From Streptomyces sp. MMBL 11-1 (GTDB taxonomy: Bacteria > Actinomycetota > Actinomycetes > Streptomycetales > Streptomycetaceae): 64,000 nt of DNA. The stretch is taken from positions 1,612,001-1,676,000 of the forward strand of contig NZ_CP117709.1 in assembly GCF_028622875.1 (NCBI RefSeq), given 5' to 3'. Below, one piece after another: positions 1-7,689 of the stretch (within the stretch, counting starts at the first letter, position 1; every line of letters starts with the position of its first letter). The position numbers and the translations under genes are program-made. Below the pieces are notes generated by a model. It ran no database searches and was not told where the DNA came from. It was given only the letters and a program-made list of their open reading frames with translations.

Positions 1-323
1 CGCTGCGAGAACGCGGTGAGCATCAGGACCGGGGCGATGGACTCCTCGGCGATCTTCTCGGCGGCGGAGATCCCGTCGAGGACCGGCATCTTCACGTCCA
101 GGATGACGAGGTCCGGCTTGTGCTCCCGGGCCAGCTCCACGGCCTGCTGCCCGTCGCCCGCCTCACCGACGACGGAGTAACCCTCCTCCTCCAGCATCTC
201 CTTGAGGTCGAGGCGGATGAGGGCCTCGTCCTCGGCGATGACGACGCGGGTCGTCAGCGGCGGGACGTGCGACTTGTCGTCGTCGACGGCGTCTACGGGC
301 TGGGGCGACTCGGGGGTGGTCAC
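1..323 (-). CDS. ANTAR-type two-component response regulator, N-terminal part (3' end lies outside the window)
   Basis: The visible 107 codons form a receiver (REC) domain. After an acidic N-terminal extension of about 25 residues comes 'VVIAEDEALIRLDL' with the acidic pocket, then 'PDLVILDVKMP' with the phospho-acceptor Asp, then 'PVLMLTAFSQR' with the conserved Thr. The GTG start at 323 has AAGGAG four bases upstream. In Streptomyces the regulator that sits beside a tRNA gene and pyk normally ends in an RNA-binding ANTAR domain (PdtaR type), which acts as an antiterminator. That domain would lie beyond base 1, so the ANTAR part is inferred from family and context. No sensor kinase is visible. 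Confidence 0.8.
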   Translation of the reverse strand, partial: MTTPESPQPVDAVDDDKSHVPPLTTRVVIAEDEALIRLDLKEMLEEEGYSVVGEAGDGQQAVELAREHKPDLVILDVKMPVLDGISAAEKIAEESIAPVLMLTAFSQ

Positions 324-422
324 GGGGCTCCTTGTTAGGACAGGGGTGCAGCTCCCAAGAGCCTACCTAGTTACGGTATGTTTGAGGCACGGAGGGTCCT
401 CGGTATCCTTCGTTTCGAAGGG

Positions 423-495
423 GCCCCGGTAGCCCAGCGGCAGAGGCGATGGATTCAAAACCCATACAGCGTCGGTTCGAATCCGACTCGGGGCA
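423..495 (+). tRNA. tRNA with anticodon CAA (Leu, UUG codon), short variable loop
   Basis: The cloverleaf can be folded by hand. The acceptor stem is 423-429 with 488-494 (seven pairs, the last G-U), with discriminator A495 and no encoded CCA. The D-stem has three pairs (432-434 with 445-447). The anticodon stem is 449-453 with 461-465, loop TTCAAAA, anticodon CAA at 456-458. The T-arm is 471-475 with 483-487 and a TTCGAAT loop. Two oddities stand out: the variable region is only 5 nt (466-470), whereas bacterial leucine tRNAs are class II with a long variable arm, and the pair closing the anticodon loop is A453-C461. The three-pair D-stem resembles Leu/Ser tRNAs. A LAGLIDADG-type gene starts about 110 bp downstream. 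Confidence 0.85.
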
Positions 496-606
496 CTTCT
501 CCTTGGATTCCAAGGCGAAGCGACAATTTGACGATCTTCACCCTTGCTGGTGAACGCTCCTTCGATCCGGGCACGCCCCTTCGAAGGTCGCAGAAAACTA
601 CGCGGC

Positions 607-1386
607 ATGGAGCAGCACAACCCCTCGATACGTGACGAAGCACTTGCCCTCTTGCGGAGCGGAAGCACCAATCGAGCAGTGGCAGAACATCTCGACGTGC
701 CGCGCGGAACCGTCGGCTGGTGGCTGCACGAGGACCGCAAGCGACGCGGTGTGCAGTACGAACCGCCCACCGACTGCCCTGTGTGCACAGGCCGACAGGT
801 CGATCGCGCCGCCTACGCCTACCTACTGGGGCTGTACCTCGGCGACGGCCACATCACGTCGAAGACCAAGCAGCATCATCTATCGATCTTCTGCGACGCC
901 ATCTGGCCGGGCGTGATCGACGAGGCGGAATCGGCCATGCGCACGGTCATGCCGATGCCGCGCATCGGTCGGCGTGAGCGAGACAACTGCATCGAAGTGA
1001 AGTCGTACAGCAAACACTGGACCTGCGCCTTTCCACAGCACGGACCGGGCAAGAAGCACGAGCGGCCGATCGTTCTCGAAACGTGGCAGCAGGAAATCGT
1101 CGGCACCCACCCGTGGCACTTCATCCGCGGCCTCATCCACTCCGACGGATGTCGGAACATGAACTGGACAACCAGGATCGTCAAGGGCGAACAAAAGCGC
1201 TACGAGTACCCCCGGTACTACTTCACCAACGTCTCCGACGACATCCGCCGCCTCTACACCGACACCCTCGACGGACTCGGCATCGTATGGACACACTGCA
1301 CCCGCGCGGGCAAGCCGTACAACATCTCCGTAGCCCGACGGGCATCCGTAGCCCTCATGGATGCGCACGTCGGGCCCAAATACTGA
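607..1386 (+). CDS. Free-standing LAGLIDADG-like homing-endonuclease-family protein with N-terminal HTH
   Basis: The 259-residue protein begins with a helix-turn-helix segment (about residues 10-40, ending 'VPRGTVGWWL'), then a Cys pair ('CPVC', about 57-60). Two LAGLIDADG-like helices follow: 'YLLGLYLGDGHI' (about 72-83) and 'FIRGLIHSDGC' in the C-terminal half, each keeping the acidic residue used for metal binding. Base composition is visibly less G+C-rich than the neighbours, with more A/T at third positions, which suggests transfer. It is not inside an intron or intein; it lies between the CAA tRNA and pyk. The ATG at 607 is chosen as the likely start; in-frame GTG 550 and TTG 544 are alternatives and none has a strong ribosome site. 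It may be an active endonuclease, a domesticated DNA-binding protein or a decaying one. Confidence 0.75.
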   Translation: MEQHNPSIRDEALALLRSGSTNRAVAEHLDVPRGTVGWWLHEDRKRRGVQYEPPTDCPVCTGRQVDRAAYAYLLGLYLGDGHITSKTKQHHLSIFCDAIWPGVIDEAESAMRTVMPMPRIGRRERDNCIEVKSYSKHWTCAFPQHGPGKKHERPIVLETWQQEIVGTHPWHFIRGLIHSDGCRNMNWTTRIVKGEQKRYEYPRYYFTNVSDDIRRLYTDTLDGLGIVWTHCTRAGKPYNISVARRASVALMDAHVGPKY

Positions 1387-1403
1387 GCTGATCCCGAGCC
1401 GCC

Positions 1404-2843
1404 CTACTTCGGGCTGTCGTCCTCGCCGATGTGGTGGACGCGGACCAGGTTGGTGGAGCCCGCGACGCCGGGCGGGGAGCCGGCGGTGATGACGACCACG
1501 TCGCCCTTCTCGCAGCGGCCGATGCGCAGGAGCTCCTCGTCGACCTGGGCGACCATCGCGTCCGTGGAGTCGACCTGCGGGCCGAGGAAGGTCTCGACGC
1601 CCCACGTCAGGTTGAGCTGGGCGCGGGTGGCCTCGTCGGGGGTGAAGGCGAGGAGCGGGATGGGTGAGCGGTAGCGGGAGAGGCGCTTGACGGTGTCGCC
1701 GCTCTGGGTGAAGGCGACGAGGAATTTCGCGCCGAGGAAGTCGCCCATTTCGGCGGCGGCCCTCGCGACGGCGCCGCCCTGGGTGCGGGGTTTGTTGCGC
1801 TCGGTGAGGGGCGGGAGGCCCTTGGCGAGGAGGTCTTCCTCGGCGGCCTCGACGATGCGGGACATGGTGCGGACGGTCTCGGTGGGGTATTTGCCGACGC
1901 TGGTCTCGCCGGAGAGCATGACCGCGTCGGTGCCGTCGATGATGGCGTTGGCGACGTCGGAGGCTTCGGCGCGGGTGGGGCGGGAGTTGTCGATCATCGA
2001 GTCGAGCATCTGGGTGGCGACGATGACTGGTTTGGCGTTGCGTCGGGCGAGCTTGATGGCGCGCTTTTGGACGATCGGGACTTGTTCCAGGGGCATTTCG
2101 ACGCCGAGGTCGCCGCGGGCGACCATGATGCCGTCGAAGGCGGCGACGATGTCGTCGATGTTGTCGACGGCCTGGGGTTTTTCGACCTTGGCGATGACGG
2201 GGAGGCGGCGGTTCTCCTCGTCCATGATGCGGTGGACGTCGTCGATGTCGCGTCCGGTGCGGACGAAGGACAGGGCGATGATGTCGGCGCCGGTGCGCAG
2301 GGCCCAGCGGAGGTCGTCGATGTCCTTTTCGGAGAGGGCGGGGACGGAGACGGCGACGCCGGGGAGGTTGAGTCCCTTGTTGTCGGAGACCATGCCGCCT
2401 TCGATGACGGTGGTGTGGACGCGGGGGCCTTCGACGTCGGTGACTTCGAGGGTGACGCGGCCGTCGTCGACGAGGATGCGTTCGCCGGTGGTGACGTCGG
2501 TGGCGAGTCCGTCGTAGGTGGTGCCGCAGATGTCGCCGGTGCCTTCGCCTTCGAGGGGTTCGACGGTGATGGTGAAGGTGTCGCCGCGTTCAAGGAGTAC
2601 GGGGCCTTCGCGGAAGCGTCCGAGGCGGATCTTCGGGCCTTGAAGGTCGGCGAGGATGCCGACGCTGCGGCCGGTTTCCTCGGAGGCTTTGCGGACGTGG
2701 TGGTAGCGCTGTTGGTGTTCGGCGTAGCTGCCGTGGCTGAGGTTGAAGCGGGCGATGTCCATTCCCGCTTCGACCAGGGCTTTGATCTGGTCGTATGTGT
2801 CGGTGGCGGGTCCCAGGGTACAAACGATTTTCGCTCGGCGCAT
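1404..2843 (-). CDS. pyk: Pyruvate kinase
   Basis: The 479-residue protein converts phosphoenolpyruvate and ADP to pyruvate and ATP, the last step of glycolysis. Its length is normal for a bacterial pyruvate kinase. The N-terminus carries 'CTLGPATDTYDQIKALVEAG' and 'RFNLSHG', the B domain follows, then the active-site stretch 'VIAKVEKPQAV' and 'GIMVARGDLGVEMP', and 'VATQMLDSMI' with the substrate loop. The C-terminal alpha/beta effector domain is complete. The ATG at 2843 begins the usual 'MRRAKIVCTLGPA'. It is a single gene whose end lies 17 bases from the end of the convergent LAGLIDADG gene, and it is probably transcribed on its own. Confidence 0.97.
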   Translation of the reverse strand: MRRAKIVCTLGPATDTYDQIKALVEAGMDIARFNLSHGSYAEHQQRYHHVRKASEETGRSVGILADLQGPKIRLGRFREGPVLLERGDTFTITVEPLEGEGTGDICGTTYDGLATDVTTGERILVDDGRVTLEVTDVEGPRVHTTVIEGGMVSDNKGLNLPGVAVSVPALSEKDIDDLRWALRTGADIIALSFVRTGRDIDDVHRIMDEENRRLPVIAKVEKPQAVDNIDDIVAAFDGIMVARGDLGVEMPLEQVPIVQKRAIKLARRNAKPVIVATQMLDSMIDNSRPTRAEASDVANAIIDGTDAVMLSGETSVGKYPTETVRTMSRIVEAAEEDLLAKGLPPLTERNKPRTQGGAVARAAAEMGDFLGAKFLVAFTQSGDTVKRLSRYRSPIPLLAFTPDEATRAQLNLTWGVETFLGPQVDSTDAMVAQVDEELLRIGRCEKGDVVVITAGSPPGVAGSTNLVRVHHIGEDDSPK

Positions 2844-2963
2844 GGTTCGAGACTAAACCTTACCTTCGGGTAGGTATTTGGCTCTGCGTGACACCTCAAC
2901 AACCTTCTCATGAAGGGTTGTTGACAACTGTTGAATTGTGCGGCGGGGTGCTCTGATGAGCGT

Positions 2964-3683
2964 TTATCCGAGGTTCGGCGGGGCGAGTGTGAAGGAGGCT
3001 TCGACTTGGGCGTCGATGGTCTGGCGTACGGGTTCGAGGTCGACGGGTGCGGCGTCGGTGGCGGCTTCCGTGCCCGCGCCTCGGTGGGTCATCGCCTGGG
3101 TGGAGAAGCCTGCCCGGGCCATGTGGGGCCCGCTGTGGGTGCCGGTGTCGTTGAGTTCGAGGAGGGCGTCGAGTCGGGTGTCGAGGGCTTCGGCGTACTC
3201 GCGGGCGCGTTGGAGTGCTTCCTGGACGGCTTGGCGGCGGGCGGTGGCGTGGTGGGGGGAGGTGGGGCGCAGTGCCCACCAGGGGCCGTCGACGCGGGTG
3301 AGGTCGTGGTTGGCGAGGCGGGCGATGAGTTCGCCGAGTGCGGTGAAGTCGTTGAGTGTGGCGGTGAGTTGGATACTGCCGTGGTAGGCGCGGATGCGTT
3401 CGGCGCGGCCGTGGCGGGTGAGTTCGGGGCGGATGGTGAGGGTGCCGGTTTCCAGTTTGTCGATGGCGTCGCCGTAGGTCTTGATGAGGTCGAGGGTGGT
3501 GGTGTTGCGGCGGGTGAGGTCGTCGAGGGTGGTGCGGCGGTCGGTGGAGCGGGCGGTGAGGGTGATGGTGATGTGGGCGATTTCGGGGTCGACTTCGAGG
3601 TGGGCTTCGCCGCGGACGGTGACGTGGGGGGTGGTGGGGGTTCCGTAGGGGTGGTGGGTGGTGGGTGTGGGGGTCTGGGTCAT
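2964..3683 (-). CDS. SIMPL domain-containing protein
   Basis: The 239-residue protein matches the SIMPL (formerly DUF541) family: 'HVTVRGEAHLEVDPEIAHITITLTAR' near residue 22 is the family's first strand pattern, and the middle and C-terminal parts have the alternating strand/helix layout. The ATG at 3683 opens a Thr/Pro-rich leader (MTQTPTPTTHH). No signal peptide or lipobox is visible, although many family members are exported. The molecular function of the family is not settled. About 120 bp separate it from the start of pyk, which lies upstream on the same strand. Confidence 0.85.
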   Translation of the reverse strand: MTQTPTPTTHHPYGTPTTPHVTVRGEAHLEVDPEIAHITITLTARSTDRRTTLDDLTRRNTTTLDLIKTYGDAIDKLETGTLTIRPELTRHGRAERIRAYHGSIQLTATLNDFTALGELIARLANHDLTRVDGPWWALRPTSPHHATARRQAVQEALQRAREYAEALDTRLDALLELNDTGTHSGPHMARAGFSTQAMTHRGAGTEAATDAAPVDLEPVRQTIDAQVEASFTLAPPNLG

Positions 3684-3829
3684 GGGTTCACTGTGGCATG
3701 GGGTGGTGTGTGTCGTGGGGTGGTCGGATCGAAACCTGTGTGGGGTGTTTCAGCGTCTGACCGGTGGCGTCGCCCGTGGGCTGTCTCGTTGTCCGGATGC
3801 GGGGGGGCGAGCTGGGTGGCTGTGGTCGG

Positions 3830-5650
3830 TCAGGGTGTGACGATCGGGAAATTGGGGTCGGGTTCGTCGAGGACGGACATGAGGGTGGCCAGGGTGCCGG
3901 GGTCGCCGGTGTGGTCGATGCCGTCGAGGCTGCCGCTGGTGAGCATGTCCGTCAGCTGTGGTTTGGTCAGGGTGAGCGTCAGATCGGCGGTGTCGTCGGC
4001 GGAGGTGTCCGTGGCGGGGTGGTGGACGAGGACGCCGTTGTGCAGGCTCGTCCGGTATGTCTGGTCGAGGTCGGTGAATCGCCACAGCATGGTCAGGGAG
4101 TGGTTCCATGCCCGGGGGCCGTTGACGCGGATGGCGAGGGAGTCGAGGATCTGCTCGACGGAGAGCGTGGTGGTCATGCTGCCGGTGGTGATCGGTGTGG
4201 GTTTGACGCCGGTGCGCAGCTCTTGGGCGGCCATGAGGTAGTTGTTGCGCCAGGTGCCGCATTCGGCTCCGTGGCCGAGGCGTTCGAAGGTTTCGGCGAG
4301 CAGTTCCTTGGCCCGGGTCTCGTCGGGGGCGGCGAAGGTGGCGTGTTTGAGGAGCTGGGCGGCGAAGCGCAGGTCGTCGGTGTCCATGTAGGAGCGGGCT
4401 TTGGTGAGGACGGAGTCGATGCCGCCCATGCAGTCGACGTAGCGCTGGGCGGAGGCGGTGGGCGGGTGTTCCCAGAGGGAGGCGGGGTGGCCGTCGTACC
4501 AGCCCATGTAGCGCTGGTAGATCGCCTTGACGTTGTGGCTGACCGATCCGTAGTAGCCGCGGGTGTGCCAGGCGTTCGCCAGGCGGGGCGGCAGCTCGAT
4601 CATCTCAGCGATCTCGGTGCCGGTGTGGCCTTGGTTGAGCAGACGCAATGTCTGGTCGTGGAGGTAGCCGTACAGGTCGCGCTGCTCGGAGAGGAAGGTG
4701 GTGAGGCGTTCGGTGCCCCAGGTCGGCCAGTGGTGGGAGGCGAAGACGACGTCGGAGTCGGCGGTGAACAGGTTGATGGCCTCGGTGAGGTAGCGGGACC
4801 AGATCCGGGCGTCGCGGACCAGGGCGCCGCGCAGGGTCAGGATGTTGTGGAGGTTGTGGGTGGCGTTCTCGGCCATGCACAGGGCGCGGCGTTCAGGCAG
4901 GTGGAAGTTGAGTTCGGAGGGGGCTTCGGTGTCCGGGGTGAGCTGGAAGCGGAGCAGGACACCGTCGAGGCGTTCTTCCTGGCCGGTGCGGGTGATCTCC
5001 ACGGTGGGCGGCAGGAGGCTGGGCAGTCCGTGGGAGGCGGTGAAGCCGAGGCCGACGCCGATGAGGCCGCGCGGGCCGGGTTCGAGTTCGCCGCCGGTGT
5101 GGTAGGCACCGCGGCGCAGCATCGCGGTGCCGGCGTAGACGTTCTCGGCGACGGAGTGTTCCATGAAGCCCTCGGGGGCGACGATCGGTACGTTGTCGTC
5201 GGGGCTGATCACGCCGAGGATCCCGCCGAAGTGGTCGATGTGGGAGTGGGTGAACAGCACTGCGGTCACCGGCCGCTCGCCCCGGTGGGTCCGGTAGAGG
5301 GCGAGTCCTTCGGCGGCGCACTCCTGTGAGACGAGCGGGTCGATGACGACGATCCCGCGCTCGCCTTCGATCAGGGTCATGTTCGACAGGTCGAAGCCCC
5401 GGATCTGGTAGATGCCCTCGGTGACCTGGTACAGGCCGGCTCTGGCACAGAGTTGCGACTGGCGCCACAGGCTGCGGTCTGCTGTGTCGGGGCAGTCCTG
5501 CCGCAGGAACGCGGTCGCCTCGAAGTCCCAGACCACCCGCCCGTCCGGTGCCGTGATCCTCGCGTTCGCGGGGCCGGCCACCAGGCCCCGGTCGGCGTCC
5601 TCGAAGTCGGTTCGATCGGCGAAATCGGGGGCGGCGTCGGCAGGGCTCAC
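3830..5650 (-). CDS. Alkyl sulfatase, metallo-beta-lactamase fold (SdsA1/BDS1 type)
   Basis: The 606-residue enzyme should hydrolyse primary alkyl sulfates such as dodecyl sulfate to alcohol plus inorganic sulfate. The lactamase domain carries the zinc signature 'FTHSHIDHFGG', a later 'LCMAENATHNLHN' and 'FASHHWPTWG'. After it come the alkyl-sulfatase dimerisation domain ('GYYGSVSHNVKAIYQRYMGWYDG') and a C-terminal SCP2-like domain ending 'PNFPIVTP'. This domain order matches the SdsA1 family. The GTG at 5650 is chosen because GGAGG lies 7 bases upstream; the open frame continues upstream without family similarity. No signal peptide is seen, so it probably acts in the cytosol. It is divergent from a SulP transporter, which could handle the sulfate released. 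Confidence 0.92.
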   Translation of the reverse strand: MSPADAAPDFADRTDFEDADRGLVAGPANARITAPDGRVVWDFEATAFLRQDCPDTADRSLWRQSQLCARAGLYQVTEGIYQIRGFDLSNMTLIEGERGIVVIDPLVSQECAAEGLALYRTHRGERPVTAVLFTHSHIDHFGGILGVISPDDNVPIVAPEGFMEHSVAENVYAGTAMLRRGAYHTGGELEPGPRGLIGVGLGFTASHGLPSLLPPTVEITRTGQEERLDGVLLRFQLTPDTEAPSELNFHLPERRALCMAENATHNLHNILTLRGALVRDARIWSRYLTEAINLFTADSDVVFASHHWPTWGTERLTTFLSEQRDLYGYLHDQTLRLLNQGHTGTEIAEMIELPPRLANAWHTRGYYGSVSHNVKAIYQRYMGWYDGHPASLWEHPPTASAQRYVDCMGGIDSVLTKARSYMDTDDLRFAAQLLKHATFAAPDETRAKELLAETFERLGHGAECGTWRNNYLMAAQELRTGVKPTPITTGSMTTTLSVEQILDSLAIRVNGPRAWNHSLTMLWRFTDLDQTYRTSLHNGVLVHHPATDTSADDTADLTLTLTKPQLTDMLTSGSLDGIDHTGDPGTLATLMSVLDEPDPNFPIVTP

Positions 5651-5922
5651 AGGGGGACCTCCAGGTCGGGGCGGGCGTACCGGCGCGCTCCGGGGGCCGG
5701 TGCGAGCCCGGTCACGCCATTCTCGGCCGCCTTGAGGGCGACCGACCGGTGGGAGCGGACCGAACGGGTGATGGCAGGTGCCTGCGGCCGTCGGGGGGCG
5801 GAGTGTGGGCGGGCGCTCGGCCCGAAGCCGATCTAGGGTCCCGTGCAGATGCCGCCGTACGGCCCGACCTGCATCGGCCGCGTGGCACATCACCGCGGGG
5901 AGAAGGGGACTTCCGGTCGACC

Positions 5923-7629
5923 ATGCGCACCCATGCCCTCACGACGATCAGGGTTCGCCGCCGCCTCGGCAGGCCCGTCCCCGCGGACCTCGGTTCGGGT
6001 GCCGTGACCGGCCTCTTCTCGATTCCTGAGGGGATGGCGTACGCGGCGATCGCCGGCTTCAACCCGGTCGCCGGGCTGTACGCGGGTGTCGTTCCCGCGA
6101 TCGTCGGCTCGTTGTCCTCCCGCTCCGTTCTGATGGTCACCACCCTGACGAGTGCCATCGCGCTGACTTCGCAGAGCGTGCTGTCGGAGGCGGGCCTGGA
6201 CCCGAAGGTCGCCGGGAACGTCGCCCTGCTGTCGGTGATGGTCGGAGCGGTGATGCTGCTGATGGGCATGTTGCGGCTCGGCGCGGTGATGAGCTTCGTG
6301 TCGAACGCGGTGATGACCGGCTTCTCCACCGGTATCGCGCTGCAGATCATCACCGGGGTGCTGAAGGACGCCACCGGCTACCAGCCCCAGGGCCACAACA
6401 AGCTCCATCAGCTCGCCGACTGGCTCTGGCACATCGGCGACTGGGAACTCGCCGCTACCCTCACCGCTCTCGCCACCGTCGCTGTCTGGGCGCTCGCCCG
6501 CGCGGTCAGACGCCTTGAACCCGTCGCCCTGCTCATCGCGATGGTGCTGGTCAGCCTGGTGGTGGCGGTCTTCTCCACGGACGTGGAGATGGTGAGGGAC
6601 ATCGCTTCCATCCCCGGCTCGCTGCCTTCCTTCTCCGCTCCCGATCTCTCCGCCGTCCCCGACCTCGCCTGGGGGGCGGTCTCGGTCGCTCTGGTCGCGC
6701 TCGCGCAGGCCGCCGGCATCGCACCGTCCATGCCCAACCCGGACGGGACACGCTCCGACATCAACGGCGACTTCCGCTCCCAGGGTTACGCCAATCTCGC
6801 CGGCGGTCTCTTCCAGGCGCTGCCGTCCGGCGGCTCGATGTCCCGCACCGGCGTCGCCGTCTCCGCCGGTGCCCGCACCCGCTGGGCGGGGGTCATCTCC
6901 GGCGTCTTCCTCGCTCTGGTCGTCCTGTTGTGCGGCTCGCTCGCAGAACGCATCCCCATGCCCGTCATCGGCGGGCTCATCCTCGTCGTCGGCGGCGAGC
7001 TCGTCTGGGGCAGACGCCACGACATCGTGCTGGTCCTCCGTACGTCATGGGTGTCGGCCGGAGCCATGGTGCTGACTTTCCTCGCGACCACCCAGCTCCC
7101 CCTGCAGCAGGCGATCGTCCTCGGTGCCGTTGTCTCGCTGCTGCTGTACTGCGCCCAGGCAGCCCGCCAGGCGAAGCTCGTCGCCCTCGTACGGAGAGAC
7201 GACGGCCGCTGGGAGACGGCGCGGCCGCCCGCCGCCCTCACCCCCGGCAGGATCACCGTCCTCGACTACGCCGGCTCTTCGCTCTTCGCCGAACTGCCCC
7301 GCGTCGAGTCCCAGCTTCCCGCTCCCGACGGGGCCCGGGGCGCAGTTCTCATTCTCGTCGTCCGTGCCCTGCCTGATGTGCCGTCCTCGGCGATGCTCAA
7401 GCTTCTCGACCGGTACGCCGGACAGCTCGCCGACCGGGGCGGCCGGCTGATCCTGTGCGGCGTCCAGCCTCCACTCGTACGCCTTCTGCATCGCTCCGGG
7501 ATCGCCGGCCGGCTCGGCGACGGCGGAATCGTTCCCGCCACGAGGGAACTGTTCGGTGGGCTCGACACGGCACTCGCCGAAGCCCACAGAACCATCGACG
7601 TCGGCCGGGACGGGCCGCGTCCCGAATAG
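5923..7629 (+). CDS. SulP family inorganic anion transporter with STAS domain
   Basis: The 568-residue membrane protein belongs to the SLC26/SulP family (sulfate, bicarbonate or other anion transport). The N-terminus has the family pattern 'GAVTGLFSIPEGMAYAAIAG', followed by about ten hydrophobic segments up to residue 430, including the conserved 'NPDGTRSDINGDFRSQGYAN' before the second half. A C-terminal cytosolic STAS domain follows (about 445-568, starting 'GRITVLDYAGSSLFAEL'). ATG 5923 starts 'MRTHALTTIRV'; in-frame codons upstream show no similarity. It is divergent from the alkyl sulfatase with about 270 bp between them, which makes sulfate a plausible substrate; the ion itself cannot be read from the sequence. 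Confidence 0.9.
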   Translation: MRTHALTTIRVRRRLGRPVPADLGSGAVTGLFSIPEGMAYAAIAGFNPVAGLYAGVVPAIVGSLSSRSVLMVTTLTSAIALTSQSVLSEAGLDPKVAGNVALLSVMVGAVMLLMGMLRLGAVMSFVSNAVMTGFSTGIALQIITGVLKDATGYQPQGHNKLHQLADWLWHIGDWELAATLTALATVAVWALARAVRRLEPVALLIAMVLVSLVVAVFSTDVEMVRDIASIPGSLPSFSAPDLSAVPDLAWGAVSVALVALAQAAGIAPSMPNPDGTRSDINGDFRSQGYANLAGGLFQALPSGGSMSRTGVAVSAGARTRWAGVISGVFLALVVLLCGSLAERIPMPVIGGLILVVGGELVWGRRHDIVLVLRTSWVSAGAMVLTFLATTQLPLQQAIVLGAVVSLLLYCAQAARQAKLVALVRRDDGRWETARPPAALTPGRITVLDYAGSSLFAELPRVESQLPAPDGARGAVLILVVRALPDVPSSAMLKLLDRYAGQLADRGGRLILCGVQPPLVRLLHRSGIAGRLGDGGIVPATRELFGGLDTALAEAHRTIDVGRDGPRPE

Positions 7630-7647
7630 TCTTCCGCTTCGACAGCG

Positions 7648-7674
7648 GCCCGGGTCTCTTTCGGGGGCCCGGGC
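7648..7674. terminator. Hairpin between convergent SulP and N-hydroxylase genes
   Basis: A perfect 7-bp stem (GCCCGGG at 7648-7654 with CCCGGGC at 7668-7674) with a 13-nt loop lies in the 60-bp gap between the two convergent genes. There is no clear U-tract, as is common in Streptomyces. It could act on both strands. Confidence 0.55.
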
Positions 7675-7689
7675 GTTCGTTGTGCGGGG

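Noticed and set aside
5749..5922. Longer SulP start reaching back to 5749
   Set aside because: The extra 58 codons lack similarity to SulP proteins and cross the control region shared with the divergent sulfatase.
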